A stretch of DNA of 35,274 nt from NCBI GenBank assembly GCA_947630675.1, contig CANRIN010000016.1, forward strand, positions 1 through 35,274, written 5' to 3'. The translations under genes and the position numbers were made by a program. Below are positions 10,334-18,866 of the stretch, one piece after another. The notes beneath the pieces are model-generated. The model made no database searches. It was not told where the DNA came from and saw only the letters and a list, made by a program, of their open reading frames with translations. The stretch is from an uncultured Clostridia bacterium. Lineage in GTDB: Bacteria; Bacillota; Clostridia; Oscillospirales; JAAYOS01. Within the stretch, counting starts at the first letter, position 1. Each line of letters opens with the position of its first letter.

Positions 10334-12393
10334 TTTACTGTCGCCTCCCGCGATTCTTTGTGTTTCTTTCTTATGATGAAGCGGTCAAAGAGCATCAGTA
10401 TGCCCGGCAGCACGAACAGGACTATCACGAGCGAGAATATCGCGCCGCGCCCTATCAGCACACCGAGCTGAGCGATAAGGCGGTTCGACGAGAATATGCC
10501 GAGCAGGAAACCCGCGACCGTGAGCACACTTCCCGACGTGAGTATCGACGCGAGGGTGTTCGAGACGGTCTGCACCACCGCTTCCTTCCGGTCGAGCTCC
10601 GCGCGGTTCTCGCGGTATCGGTCGGTGAAGAGTATGGCGTAGTCGACCGTCGCGCCCAGCTGCATCGAGCTGATGATGAGATACGCTATGTAGAAAAGCT
10701 GCGAGCCCGCGAAATACGGCACCGCGAGGTTTATCCATATCGCCGTCTCTATGCACACGACGAGTATCACCGGCAGGGATATCGAGCGCATCGTGAGCAG
10801 CAGGACGATAAAGACCGCGGCTATCGCGACGGTGTTCACCTTGAACATATCACTCGTGACCGTCTGCTTTAAGTCGTAGGTGCTCACGCCGTTGCCGACG
10901 AGGTAGTATTCGTCTGGATAGTACTCCTGCGCCGTGTCGCGTATCTGCTGCACGAGGGCGAAGGTCTCCTCACTCTCGACGGGCACACCGACCGCAAGCA
11001 CCATCCTGCTGTAATGCTCGCTCTCGAGCTGGCCTAGCGTCGCTTCGTCGAGGAACTCGGGCGGGATCTCCGCGCCCGCCATGTCCACATACGAGACTAT
11101 ACTGTTCATATGCGGCAGAGTCTTCAGCGCGGAAGACAGCTCGGTCTGCTTTGCCGTGTCCCCCTTCGGGACGAGCAGGACGAAGGTGTCGTTCCTTCCG
11201 AAGATGTCGTCTATCGCCTCGGTGTCGCGGGTGTAGCGGCTGTCGTCGCTGAACATCTTCGAGGAGCCGTAAAGGAAGTCGTTCGCGTTCGACGCGAGGT
11301 AGCTCGGAACTATCAGCAGAACGAATATGCAGACCATCGGTATCGCCGCGCGGCGGATGAACCGTCCGAAGCCCTTGAAGCTCGGAAGAAGCGAGCGGTG
11401 GCGGGTCCTGTCCATCAGCTTGTAGCAGGCGAGTATCAGCGCCGGCATGAAGAGGAACACGGTGATAAGGCTTATCGCTATGCCCTTCGCGAGCGCTATG
11501 CCGAGGTCGGGGCCGAGCCCGAACTGCATGAGCACGAGCGCGAGGAAGCCTATCACCGTCGTGAGTCCGCTCGAGAGTATCGACGAAGCGGACTTGCAGA
11601 GCGCGTCCACCATGGCGCTCTCCGCATCCTTCGCTCCCGCGCGGCACTCCTCAAAGCGGTGTATGAGGAACACCGAGTAGTCAAGCGACACCGCGAGCTG
11701 GAGGACGCTGCCCGCCGCGTTCGTCGCAAACGAGACCTCGCCGAATATCGCGTGCGTACCGTTGTTTATTATGACCGCGACGCCTATGCCGATAAGCACG
11801 AGCACCGGCTCCGCCCAGGAGCGGGTCGTCACCGTGAGCACAATGAGCACGAACAGCACCGCTATCACTGTTATTATCCGTATCTCTACGGCGCTGTCGC
11901 TCATTGCGTCCGCTATCGAAACGGCGGCGCCGGTGACGGCGTTCGAGTCACCTATCACCCCGCGGATGCCCTCTACGGCCTCTATCTCGCGCGCGTCGGC
12001 CACGGTGACGGTAAAGAGCGCGTCGCCGTCCCTGTAGTAGCTCTCGAGAGTGCCCTTATCCATCGTGGAGAGCGGGATCGCAATATCCGCGGCGTCGTCA
12101 AGCCACATCACGCTCGTGACGCCGTCGACTGCCGCGAGCCGTTCCTTGTACTCCAGCGCCTCCGGGATACTGACGCCGCGCACCAGCACCCTTGCGTTCG
12201 GGATGCCGCTCGCAAACTCCTCCCGCATGACCTCGAGGGATACGGTGGAATGAGTGCCCGCGGGCAGGTACTCGTCCATGGCGTAGTTTACCGAGACCGT
12301 GTTCTGGAGCACGAGACATACGGCAAACATCACTATAAAGAGCACGAGCAGCAGCTTTCTGTGCCCCACGGTCCATGTGAAAAACCGCCTCAC
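10330..12393 (-). CDS. MMPL/RND-family exporter
   Basis: 687-aa membrane protein with the two-fold RND/MMPL plan. There is one N-terminal helix (LLLVLFIVMFAVCLVL), an extracytoplasmic loop (~35-170), five helices including the family segment SLDYSVFLIHRFEE, a charged cytoplasmic loop, then a second copy with GATVDYAILFTDRYRE and ILTSGSVLTVAGFLLG. This is the shorter Gram-positive type that exports lipids or hydrophobic compounds; the substrate cannot be told from sequence. The start is GTG at 12393, 9 nt after GGAGGGAGG. It overlaps the stop of a 13-codon upstream ORF as GTGA, and its own stop overlaps the next gene as ATGA. No regulator gene is adjacent. Confidence 0.9.
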   Translation of the reverse strand: MRRFFTWTVGHRKLLLVLFIVMFAVCLVLQNTVSVNYAMDEYLPAGTHSTVSLEVMREEFASGIPNARVLVRGVSIPEALEYKERLAAVDGVTSVMWLDDAADIAIPLSTMDKGTLESYYRDGDALFTVTVADAREIEAVEGIRGVIGDSNAVTGAAVSIADAMSDSAVEIRIITVIAVLFVLIVLTVTTRSWAEPVLVLIGIGVAVIINNGTHAIFGEVSFATNAAGSVLQLAVSLDYSVFLIHRFEECRAGAKDAESAMVDALCKSASSILSSGLTTVIGFLALVLMQFGLGPDLGIALAKGIAISLITVFLFMPALILACYKLMDRTRHRSLLPSFKGFGRFIRRAAIPMVCIFVLLIVPSYLASNANDFLYGSSKMFSDDSRYTRDTEAIDDIFGRNDTFVLLVPKGDTAKQTELSSALKTLPHMNSIVSYVDMAGAEIPPEFLDEATLGQLESEHYSRMVLAVGVPVESEETFALVQQIRDTAQEYYPDEYYLVGNGVSTYDLKQTVTSDMFKVNTVAIAAVFIVLLLTMRSISLPVILVVCIETAIWINLAVPYFAGSQLFYIAYLIISSMQLGATVDYAILFTDRYRENRAELDRKEAVVQTVSNTLASILTSGSVLTVAGFLLGIFSSNRLIAQLGVLIGRGAIFSLVIVLFVLPGILMLFDRFIIRKKHKESREATVK

Positions 12394-12431
12394 AGCGCGC
12401 CGCCTCCCTCCGTTATGCTGTATATGTACAT
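12390..12431 (-). CDS. 13-codon upstream ORF coupled to the MMPL exporter
   Basis: ATG at 12431 follows an AAAGGAGA ribosome site by a good distance and encodes MYIYSITEGGGAL. Its TGA overlaps the GTG start of the exporter (GTGA). The Gly-Gly-Gly codons double as the exporter's own GGAGGGAGG ribosome site. It lies about 50 nt downstream of the promoter at 12484-12512. A regulatory or coupling role is inferred from the arrangement; no peptide function is claimed. Confidence 0.5.
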   Translation of the reverse strand: MYIYSITEGGGAL

Positions 12432-12483
12432 ACTCTGTCTCCTTTCTTTTCCGCAGACAGACTTGCGATACTTACACAAATAC

Positions 12484-12512
12484 ATTATAGCACCGGCACA
12501 CGCAAAAAGCAA
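12484..12512 (-). promoter_or_regulatory. Promoter of the MMPL exporter operon
   Basis: Minus-strand TTGCTT (12512-12507), a 17-bp spacer and TATAAT (12489-12484). It diverges from the MoxR promoter; the -35 boxes are about 33 bp apart. Confidence 0.8.
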
Positions 12513-12545
12513 CGCCATGTATCCCTCCGCCCTGCAATATTATGC

Positions 12546-12574
12546 TTGAAAATGCGCATGGACAGTGTTATACT
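12546..12574 (+). promoter_or_regulatory. Promoter of the MoxR/DUF58/DUF4129 operon
   Basis: TTGAAA (12546-12551), a 17-bp spacer and TATACT (12569-12574), about 45 bp before the MoxR start. Confidence 0.8.
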
Positions 12575-12618
12575 GATGTGGAAAGCTATACAATTTTAAT
12601 AAAGGAGTTGTCTTGTAT

Positions 12619-13593
12619 ATGGAAATCTCCGGTATTACCTCCCTCGCCTCCAAAATATCGGAAAATATCGCAAAGGTCATAGTCGGCAAAAACGACGTGA
12701 TAAAGCTCGTCACGACCGCGCTCCTCGCGGGCGGCCACGTCCTGCTCGAGGACGTCCCCGGAACCGGCAAGACGGTGCTCGCCAAGAGCCTCGCGCGCTC
12801 GGTCGCGGGCGACTTCCGGCGCATACAGTTCACCCCCGACCTCCTGCCGAGCGACGTCACCGGCACGAGCGTCTTCGACCAGCAGAAGCTCGCTTTCGAG
12901 TTCAAGCAGGGTCCCGCTTTCACAAACATTCTCCTTGCCGACGAGATAAACCGCGCCACTCCGCGTACGCAGTCCGCCCTCCTCGAGTGCATGGAGGAGC
13001 GGCAGATAACGGCGGACGGCGAGACCATGCCCCTCCCCGCCCCGTTCTTTGTCATCGCCACGCAGAACCCGGTGGAGATACAGGGCACCTTCCCGCTGCC
13101 CGAGGCGCAGCTCGACCGTTTCCTTATGAAGCTCTCGATGGGCTACCCCGAGGGCGCGGACGCCGTCACGCTCATCGACCGCTTCATAGAGGCGAGCCCG
13201 CTCGAGGAGATAACCTCCGTCGCCACGACCGAGGAGATACTTGACGCACAGAAGAGCTTTTCAAAGGTACACGTCTCCGCGCCGGTGCGCGAGTACATAG
13301 CCCGCCTCGCCTCCGAGACTAGGAAGGGCGCTGACGTCTCGCTCGGCGTGAGCCCGCGCGGCGTGCTCGCCATGCTCCGCGCGGCGCAGGTCGCCGCCGC
13401 CGTCGAGGGACGCGCCTACGTCCTGCCCGACGACGTGAAGATGCTCGCGCCGCACGTCTTCACCCACCGCATGATAATGCGCGGCGGCCTCTCCATGAGC
13501 GCGTCGAAGGCTCGCGAGCGGATAGAGCAGATACTCGCGAGCACCCCCGCCCCCACCGAGGACCCGTCACTCACCGGCATGATAGAAGCGTAA
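12619..13593 (+). CDS. MoxR-family AAA+ ATPase
   Basis: 324-aa ATPase that, in this family, acts as a chaperone for maturation of VWA or DUF58 partner proteins. The AAA core starts at ~20. Walker A is GTGKT (48-52), Walker B is ILLADEINR with Asp108-Glu109, the sensor region is VIATQNPVEIQGTFPLPEAQLDRF, and the C-terminal lid carries GVSPRGVLAMLRAAQ. ATG at 12619 starts MEISGITS. A TTG two codons upstream (12613) is closer to the AAAGGAG site (5 nt versus 11) and is a real alternative. First gene of a three-gene operon. Confidence 0.93.
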   Translation: MEISGITSLASKISENIAKVIVGKNDVIKLVTTALLAGGHVLLEDVPGTGKTVLAKSLARSVAGDFRRIQFTPDLLPSDVTGTSVFDQQKLAFEFKQGPAFTNILLADEINRATPRTQSALLECMEERQITADGETMPLPAPFFVIATQNPVEIQGTFPLPEAQLDRFLMKLSMGYPEGADAVTLIDRFIEASPLEEITSVATTEEILDAQKSFSKVHVSAPVREYIARLASETRKGADVSLGVSPRGVLAMLRAAQVAAAVEGRAYVLPDDVKMLAPHVFTHRMIMRGGLSMSASKARERIEQILASTPAPTEDPSLTGMIEA

Positions 13594-13604
13594 AGAGGCG
13601 CAAA

Positions 13605-14726
13605 ATGGGCATAGTCTGGTTCATTTTGATAGTGGGAGCCCTCGTGCTGATACAGATGGAGTTCTTTCACCTCTTCGTGCTGCGGAAGGTGGATTACCGC
13701 CGCTACTGGCAAAAGAACGAGGTATACGAGGGCGACAAAAACGAGATGGTCGAGGTGCTTGAGAACCGCAAGAGCATCCCGATACCTTGGCTGCGCGTCG
13801 AGAGCCGCATTTCGCCGTACATCCGCTTCGGCAAGGAAGTGAATTACGACGTGCTGCACGATCAGTTCCACCGCAGCTCGTTCTTCCTTCGCGGCTACAA
13901 GCGCATACGCCGCCGCCACGAGGTCACCTGCGTCCACCGCGGCTGGTACGTTCTGAGGCAGGCGTCGCTCACCGGCGGCGACCTCTTCGGGCTCATGCGC
14001 CGTTCGCGGGAGATAGAGGGCGAGAGCGAGCTCTACGTCTACCCCGCGCCCATCTCCCCCGGGGAAAGCATCGAGTCGCTGAAGTTCCAGGGCGACATCA
14101 CGATGCGGCGCTGGATACTTCCCGACCCGATACTCGTGAGCGGCATCCGCGACTACCTCCCCGGCGACCCGCAGAAGGACATACACTGGCGCGCCACCGC
14201 CCGTGCGGGAAAGCTCCAGGTCAAGGTGCGCGACTACACCGTCTCCCCGAAGGTGCTCGTTATATTAAATGTGCAGTTCTCTGAGATACTCTGGGGCGCG
14301 ATGGAACCGGAGCAGCAGGAGTTTATCGAGCGCGGTGTGCGGATAGCGTCCTACCTCGCGACATGGGCCGTAGAGAGCGGCATGGAGTGCGGCTTTTTCT
14401 GCAACGGTCAGCGCGCGGACGACCGCGAGCACACCATAGACATCTCTCCCGCCGGCTCACGCGCGCAGCTCGACGAGATAATGCACGCGCTCGCAAAGCT
14501 CGAGATAGTCTGCCACACCACCTTTACTACCTATCTCGACAACCTCATTGACTCCGCCGTGAGCGGCCTTGACATAGCGATGATCACGGCCTACGAGTCG
14601 GACGCGCTGCGGCAGCGCGCGGAGGCGCTGCGGCTGCTCGGCAACAGCGTACAGTTCATCCCGATAGTATCCGAGGCGTCGGAGGAAAAGGAGGCGGAAG
14701 GCGTTGACGAAGAACAAGCCGTTTAA
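13605..14726 (+). CDS. DUF58 domain protein, membrane-anchored
   Basis: 373 aa. A hydrophobic N-terminal segment (FILIVGALVLIQMEFFHLFVL) anchors the protein. The DUF58 signature GIRDYLPGDPQKDIHWRATAR lies around residues 178-198, followed by KVRDYTVSPKVLVILN. DUF58 proteins resemble VWA domains and are regular partners of MoxR ATPases. The start is 11 bp after the MoxR stop. The 3' end overlaps the next gene by 23 bp. Confidence 0.9.
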   Translation: MGIVWFILIVGALVLIQMEFFHLFVLRKVDYRRYWQKNEVYEGDKNEMVEVLENRKSIPIPWLRVESRISPYIRFGKEVNYDVLHDQFHRSSFFLRGYKRIRRRHEVTCVHRGWYVLRQASLTGGDLFGLMRRSREIEGESELYVYPAPISPGESIESLKFQGDITMRRWILPDPILVSGIRDYLPGDPQKDIHWRATARAGKLQVKVRDYTVSPKVLVILNVQFSEILWGAMEPEQQEFIERGVRIASYLATWAVESGMECGFFCNGQRADDREHTIDISPAGSRAQLDEIMHALAKLEIVCHTTFTTYLDNLIDSAVSGLDIAMITAYESDALRQRAEALRLLGNSVQFIPIVSEASEEKEAEGVDEEQAV

Positions 14727-15978
14727 CGAGGCGTTCAACGCCGTGATGACGGCGCTGATAGTCCTGCCGTTGCTCGTCACGATAGAAAAGCTGCTCCTGC
14801 CGGACGCGGCTCCGTGGATGGGCGTCCTCTCGCTCGTGACGACGTTCGTGTGCTACCCCGTCGGCCGTCTGCTCCGCAAGAAGGACCGCCAGACGGCGCT
14901 CACCGCCGGCATCGTCGTGAGCGCGTTCACGCCTGTGCTTGCGCTCATATTCTTCACGGCGAGCATAAACGTCTTCTCGAAGGTGGCGCTGTACCTTCTC
15001 ACCGTAGTCAGCGCCATGATAGCCTTCCTCATCCCGCTTATCCACGGCGGCTCGCTGCCGAACGGAAAGTGGTTCATCGCGGGCATCGGGGCCTACGTCA
15101 TCGCGATAGTCGTCGGCGGAGAGAACGCCGCAAGCTACTCCCTCACGCTCAACATCTGCTCTGTGGCTCTGCTCATCACTACCCTCTTCGTATTCAACAT
15201 CAAGGGTCTTGCGGACGCGACCTCGCCCGGTCAGCACCGCGTCCGCTTCCCGAAGGGTATGCGGCAGAGCAACATGCTGATACTCGCGTTCTTTGTCATA
15301 CTTGCGCTCGCGCTTGCGAACATCCAGGCGATAAAGGACGCGGCGATACGCCTCGGCGTCGCCATCGTGGACGGGCTCTTGAGTTTTCTCCAGTTCATGG
15401 CAAACATCAACGGAGCTCCGTCTTCCGCCGGGGAAGCTCAGGGAGGCGGCGGCGACGTCGGCATGGGCCTCATAGCCGACGCGGCGGTCCAGAGTCCGCT
15501 TTCAAAGCTCCTCTGGAAGATACTCCTCTACGTTATAATAGCGGCGGCGATAATACTTGTCTGCTTCTTCCTCTACAAGCTTATCCGCCATCTGATATCC
15601 AAGTTCGGCGGGCTGCTCGGGCGTTTCGTGAACGCCACCCTCACCGATGAGGACTACATCGACGAGACGGAGGATCTTGAGGACGCCGGCGAAGAAAAGC
15701 GCCGCCGGAAGAGAGGCGCAAAGCGAGAAAAGCGCGCACGCTACGGCGATATGCCGTCCCCCCGCGCGAAGGTGCGGTTTGCCATGCGCGAGTATCTCAG
15801 GCGCAACCCTTACGCTCAGCGCTCCAAGACGCCGAGCGAGCTTTCCTACGAGTTTGACCGCATCATGCCGGGATACGGAGACGACTTCGGCCGCCTATAC
15901 TCCCGCGCCCGCTACGCGGAGGACGACGTAAGCGAGGAGGAAGCGTCCCTCGCCCGCCGTCTGCTCGACAAGATGTAA
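14704..15978 (+). CDS. Multi-spanning membrane protein with C-terminal DUF4129-like domain
   Basis: 424 aa. Residues 10-185 hold about six TM helices. Another hydrophobic helix lies near 200, and a glycine-rich external stretch (SSAGEAQGGGGDVG) precedes a last TM helix (LLYVIIAAAIILVCFFLYKL, ~282-301). The cytoplasmic tail is very basic (EEKRRRKRGAKREKRARYG) and ends in a DUF4129-type region (KVRFAMREYLRR, KTPSELSYEFDRI, SRARYAEDDVSEEEASLARRL). The same operons usually encode a transglutaminase-like protein carrying DUF4129, but no transglutaminase domain is visible. The TTG start at 14704 follows GGAGG by 9 nt inside the end of the DUF58 gene. Confidence 0.78.
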   Translation: MTKNKPFNEAFNAVMTALIVLPLLVTIEKLLLPDAAPWMGVLSLVTTFVCYPVGRLLRKKDRQTALTAGIVVSAFTPVLALIFFTASINVFSKVALYLLTVVSAMIAFLIPLIHGGSLPNGKWFIAGIGAYVIAIVVGGENAASYSLTLNICSVALLITTLFVFNIKGLADATSPGQHRVRFPKGMRQSNMLILAFFVILALALANIQAIKDAAIRLGVAIVDGLLSFLQFMANINGAPSSAGEAQGGGGDVGMGLIADAAVQSPLSKLLWKILLYVIIAAAIILVCFFLYKLIRHLISKFGGLLGRFVNATLTDEDYIDETEDLEDAGEEKRRRKRGAKREKRARYGDMPSPRAKVRFAMREYLRRNPYAQRSKTPSELSYEFDRIMPGYGDDFGRLYSRARYAEDDVSEEEASLARRLLDKM

Positions 15979-15999
15979 ATATTTGCAAACTGCACCCAT

Positions 16000-16037
16000 C
16001 CTCGGGAGCGCCTCGGCGTCGCTCCCGAGGATTTTTT
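16000..16037 (+). terminator. Terminator of the MoxR/DUF58/DUF4129 operon
   Basis: Perfect stem CCTCGGGAGCG / CGCTCCCGAGG followed by ATTTTTTCG. Confidence 0.92.
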
Positions 16038-16123
16038 CGTTTCATTCACCGAAATTTCGAGTTTTTTGCACGCACAGCGCAAATTGTTTCAGCCGTGGAA
16101 GGATTTGTTATTCACGTTTCTTG

Positions 16124-16158
16124 TGAATATTCGCAGCGAATATTCAGTAAATATTCGC
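16124..16158. repeat. Palindromic AATATTC array upstream of the amino acid importer
   Basis: TGAATATTCGC (16124-16134), one A, then its exact reverse complement GCGAATATTCA (16136-16146). A third AATATTCGC follows at 16150-16158. Each unit contains the self-palindrome GAATATTC or AATATT. The array lies 60-100 bp before the -35 box at 16220, in AT-rich DNA that contrasts with its GC-rich surroundings. It could be an operator for a dimeric repressor or a hairpin repeat. A similar arm pair (GCAATATTCGC/GCGAATATTGC) occurs near 23945-23970. I see no gene in 16038-16291. Confidence 0.55.
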
Positions 16159-16219
16159 TTTTGCGGCAAACCTATGCGTTTTCGGCGAAAAGTTTTTCGA
16201 TTATTGTACAGTTTGACTA

Positions 16220-16248
16220 TTGATTAAAATGCGGCCTTGCTGTATAAT
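16220..16248 (+). promoter_or_regulatory. Promoter of the amino acid ABC importer
   Basis: TTGATT (16220-16225), a 17-bp spacer and TATAAT (16243-16248), followed by a GGAGG ribosome site and ATG at 16292. Confidence 0.82.
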
Positions 16249-16291
16249 CATACTCGTTCGACGGAACAACATTCAATTTGGAGGCTATATT

Positions 16292-17149
16292 ATGAAAAAA
16301 TATGCAAAGTTTATTAGTTTGCTCCTCGCGGTCATGATGTTTGCGGGCGTCTTCGCCGGATGCGGCGGCGGCAGCAACACCACCAGCACCGAGCCGAGCG
16401 CTCCCGCGAGCACCGAGCCCGAAACCACCAGCACCGAGCCGGTCTCTGCCGACTTCACCACCATCACCGAGGGCGTGCTCACCATGTCCACCAACGCCGA
16501 GTTCCCGCCCTATGAGATGACCGACGACAACGGCGACTACATAGGCATCGATGTCGAGGTCGCGAAGGCCATCGCCGACAAGCTCGGCCTCACCCTTCAG
16601 ATAAACGACATGGGCTTTGACGCCGCCATCACCGCCTGCCAGAACGGCGCGAGCGACATCGTCATGGCCGGCCTCACCGTCAGCCCTGACCGCGAAGCCA
16701 TCATCAACTTCTCGAACACCTACGCCAAGGGCGTTCAGGTCGTCATAGTCACCGAGGACTCCGACATCGCTTCGATAGACGACCTCGAGGGCAAGAAGAT
16801 CGGCACCCAGATGGGCACCACCGGCTACATCTACTGCTCCGACACCCCCGAGAACGGCGGCTACGGTGAGGAGAACGTCACCGGTTACGACAGCGGCATC
16901 ACCGCAGTCCAGGCGCTCATCAACGGCCAGGTCGACGCGGTCGTCATCGACAACGAGCCCGCGAAGGTCTTCGTCCAGGAGAACCCGGGTCTGAAGATAC
17001 TCGACACCGAGTTTGCAAACGAGGACTACGCCATCGGCGTCACCAAGAGCAACACCGCCCTTCTCGACGCTATCAACACCGCTCTTACCGAGCTCATGAA
17101 CGACGGCACCTTCCAGTCGATAGTCGACAAGTACATCACCGCCGAGTAA
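16292..17149 (+). CDS. Polar amino acid ABC transporter substrate-binding lipoprotein
   Basis: 285 aa. A lipoprotein signal peptide ends in the lipobox VFAGC (Cys24 would be lipidated). A Ser/Thr/Glu/Pro linker follows (STEPSAPASTEPETTSTEP), then the family 3 solute-binding domain from ~50, with FPPYEMTDDNGDYIGIDVEVAKAIADKLG in pieces, MGFDAAITACQNG, MAGLTVSPDREAIINFS and KKIGTQMGTTG. ATG at 16292 is set by the GGAGG site and the MKKYAKF signal peptide. The frame is open 24 codons upstream through the promoter, which is not used. The ligand cannot be assigned beyond a polar amino acid. First gene of the importer operon. Confidence 0.94.
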   Translation: MKKYAKFISLLLAVMMFAGVFAGCGGGSNTTSTEPSAPASTEPETTSTEPVSADFTTITEGVLTMSTNAEFPPYEMTDDNGDYIGIDVEVAKAIADKLGLTLQINDMGFDAAITACQNGASDIVMAGLTVSPDREAIINFSNTYAKGVQVVIVTEDSDIASIDDLEGKKIGTQMGTTGYIYCSDTPENGGYGEENVTGYDSGITAVQALINGQVDAVVIDNEPAKVFVQENPGLKILDTEFANEDYAIGVTKSNTALLDAINTALTELMNDGTFQSIVDKYITAE

Positions 17150-17173
17150 GTCAATAACAGTAATGCGTTCACC

Positions 17174-17203
17174 GAAAAAGGACGGCTAAGCCGCCCTTTT
17201 TCG
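17174..17203 (+). terminator. Hairpin terminator between binding protein and permease genes
   Basis: GAAAAAGG-a-CGGC / GCCG-c-CCTTTTTC stem with one A-C mismatch and loop TAA, ending in a T-run. It lies between the binding protein stop and the permease start. Partial termination would give more binding protein than membrane components, as is common in ABC importers. Confidence 0.75.
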
Positions 17204-17244
17204 TGTGACAGCACCCCTATAAAAAGTACGGAAGGAGTGTTCCG

Positions 17245-18009
17245 GTGGAGCTTTATTTGCAGTGGAAGGAGCTTATGCGCTCCGGAGCGGATGTGTCGTT
17301 CTGGCAGTCGTTCTACGTCAAGTTCTATCAGGCGTTCATCGAGGCGGACCGTTGGAAGCAGTACCTCAGCCGCGTCGGCACGACGCTGCTCGTCACGGCC
17401 ATAGCGCTTGCGATAGGCGTTCTGCTCGGCGTCATAGTCGCGTCGGTGAGAACGGCGCACGCGCAGCAGCGTCCCGGCCGCCACAACCCGTTCCTCGGCG
17501 TTCTCAACGCGATATTCAACGTATATGTCACCGTCATACGCGGCACGCCTATGATGGTGCAGCTGCTCATAATGGGCCTCGTCATTTTCAAGACGAGCAA
17601 CAACTACACCATGGTCGGCGCGCTGACGCTCGGCATCAACTCCGGCGCCTACGTCTCCGAGATAATCCGCGGCGGACTGATGAGCCTCGACGCGGGACAG
17701 ATGGAGGCGGGACGTTCGCTCGGCCTCGGGTACCTGCCGACGATGATCTACATAGTCGTGCCGCAGGCGTTCAAGGCGATACTACCGGCGCTCGGCAACG
17801 AGTTCATCGTCCTTCTGAAGGACACGTCGCTTATCAACGTCATCGGCGGCAAGGAGCTCGTCTACGCCGCGCAGGGCGTCATGAGCCGCACCTACGAGCA
17901 GATGTTCCCGCTCTTCGGCGTCGCGGCGATATACCTCGTGCTCGTCATCATATTCACATGGCTGCTCGGACTGTTGGAGAGGAGGCTTCGCAAGAGTGAT
18001 AGACGTTAG
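17245..18009 (+). CDS. Polar amino acid ABC transporter permease
   Basis: 254 aa, HisMQ/GlnP type, with about five TM helices. It has the family entry [20 protein letters not shown], the [14 protein letters not shown] segment and the EAA loop [21 protein letters not shown] that contacts the ATPase. A longer than usual N-terminal ~50 residues before the first helix is hydrophilic. GTG start at 17245 after AAGGAGTG. It overlaps the ATPase gene by 14 bp. Confidence 0.92.
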   Translation: MELYLQWKELMRSGADVSFWQSFYVKFYQAFIEADRWKQYLSRVGTTLLVTAIALAIGVLLGVIVASVRTAHAQQRPGRHNPFLGVLNAIFNVYVTVIRGTPMMVQLLIMGLVIFKTSNNYTMVGALTLGINSGAYVSEIIRGGLMSLDAGQMEAGRSLGLGYLPTMIYIVVPQAFKAILPALGNEFIVLLKDTSLINVIGGKELVYAAQGVMSRTYEQMFPLFGVAAIYLVLVIIFTWLLGLLERRLRKSDRR

Positions 18010-18718
18010 TCATCTGACAAAGTACTTCGGTGATAACCTCGTCCTCGACGACATCTCGGAGCACATCTCCCCCGGCGAGAAGATAGTCATCATCGGGCCC
18101 AGCGGCTCGGGCAAGAGCACCTTCCTGCGCTGCCTGAACCTGCTCGAGATACCCTCCTCCGGCTCCATCACGGTGGACGGCGTCTGCGTCACCGACCCCA
18201 AGGCGGACATCAACGCCGTGCGCCGCAGCCTCGGCATGGTGTTCCAGCACTTCAACCTCTTCCCCCACCTCACCGTCATGCGGAACCTCACCCTCGCGCC
18301 CACGAAGCTCGGCCTCATGAATAAGGACGAGGCGGAGGCCGAGGCGCTGCGTCTTCTCGACCGCGTCGGCCTCAAGGACAAGGCGCTCGAGTACCCCGGA
18401 AAGCTCTCCGGCGGACAGAAGCAGCGTATCGCGATAGTCCGCGCTCTTGCGATGAAGCCGAAGATGATGCTCTTTGACGAGCCGACGAGCGCGCTCGACC
18501 CCGAGATGGTCGGCGAAGTGCTCACGGTCATGAAGGAGCTCGCGGACGAGGGCATGACGATGGCGGTCGTCACCCACGAGATGGGCTTTGCGCGCGAGGT
18601 CGGCACCCGCCTGTTCTTCATGGACGGCGGCAAGATACTCGAGCAGAACACCCCCGCGGCGTTCTTCGACGACCCTCAGCAGCCCCGCGCAAAGGAATTC
18701 CTCAGCAAGGTCCTATAA
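17996..18718 (+). CDS. Polar amino acid ABC transporter ATP-binding protein
   Basis: 240 aa, GlnQ/HisP type. Walker A is GPSGSGKST (34-42), the Q-loop is [11 protein letters not shown] (81-91), the ABC signature is LSGGQKQR (137-144) and Walker B is [14 protein letters not shown] (157-170). The switch His lies in [11 protein letters not shown]. All catalytic residues are present. GTG start at 17996 inside the permease gene end, preceded by a GAGAGGAGG site. Confidence 0.95.
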   Translation: MIDVSHLTKYFGDNLVLDDISEHISPGEKIVIIGPSGSGKSTFLRCLNLLEIPSSGSITVDGVCVTDPKADINAVRRSLGMVFQHFNLFPHLTVMRNLTLAPTKLGLMNKDEAEAEALRLLDRVGLKDKALEYPGKLSGGQKQRIAIVRALAMKPKMMLFDEPTSALDPEMVGEVLTVMKELADEGMTMAVVTHEMGFAREVGTRLFFMDGGKILEQNTPAAFFDDPQQPRAKEFLSKVL

Positions 18719-18731
18719 ATCCATAAACCGA

Positions 18732-18767
18732 AAGCGCTCCGGCAGAAAGCCGGAGCGCTTTTTATTT
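18732..18767 (+). terminator. Terminator of the amino acid importer operon
   Basis: Perfect stem AAGCGCTCCGGC / GCCGGAGCGCTT with loop AGAAA, followed by TTTATTTG. The ~100 bp from here to 18866 shows nothing further. Confidence 0.92.
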
Positions 18768-18866
18768 GTCCGAACGATTCACAGAATGTATTCCGTGCCG
18801 CGCCGAAGCCGCACGGTCCGGACCCGGGAACAGAGCCGAAGCGGCGTATGCACGCAAGAAGCATAT

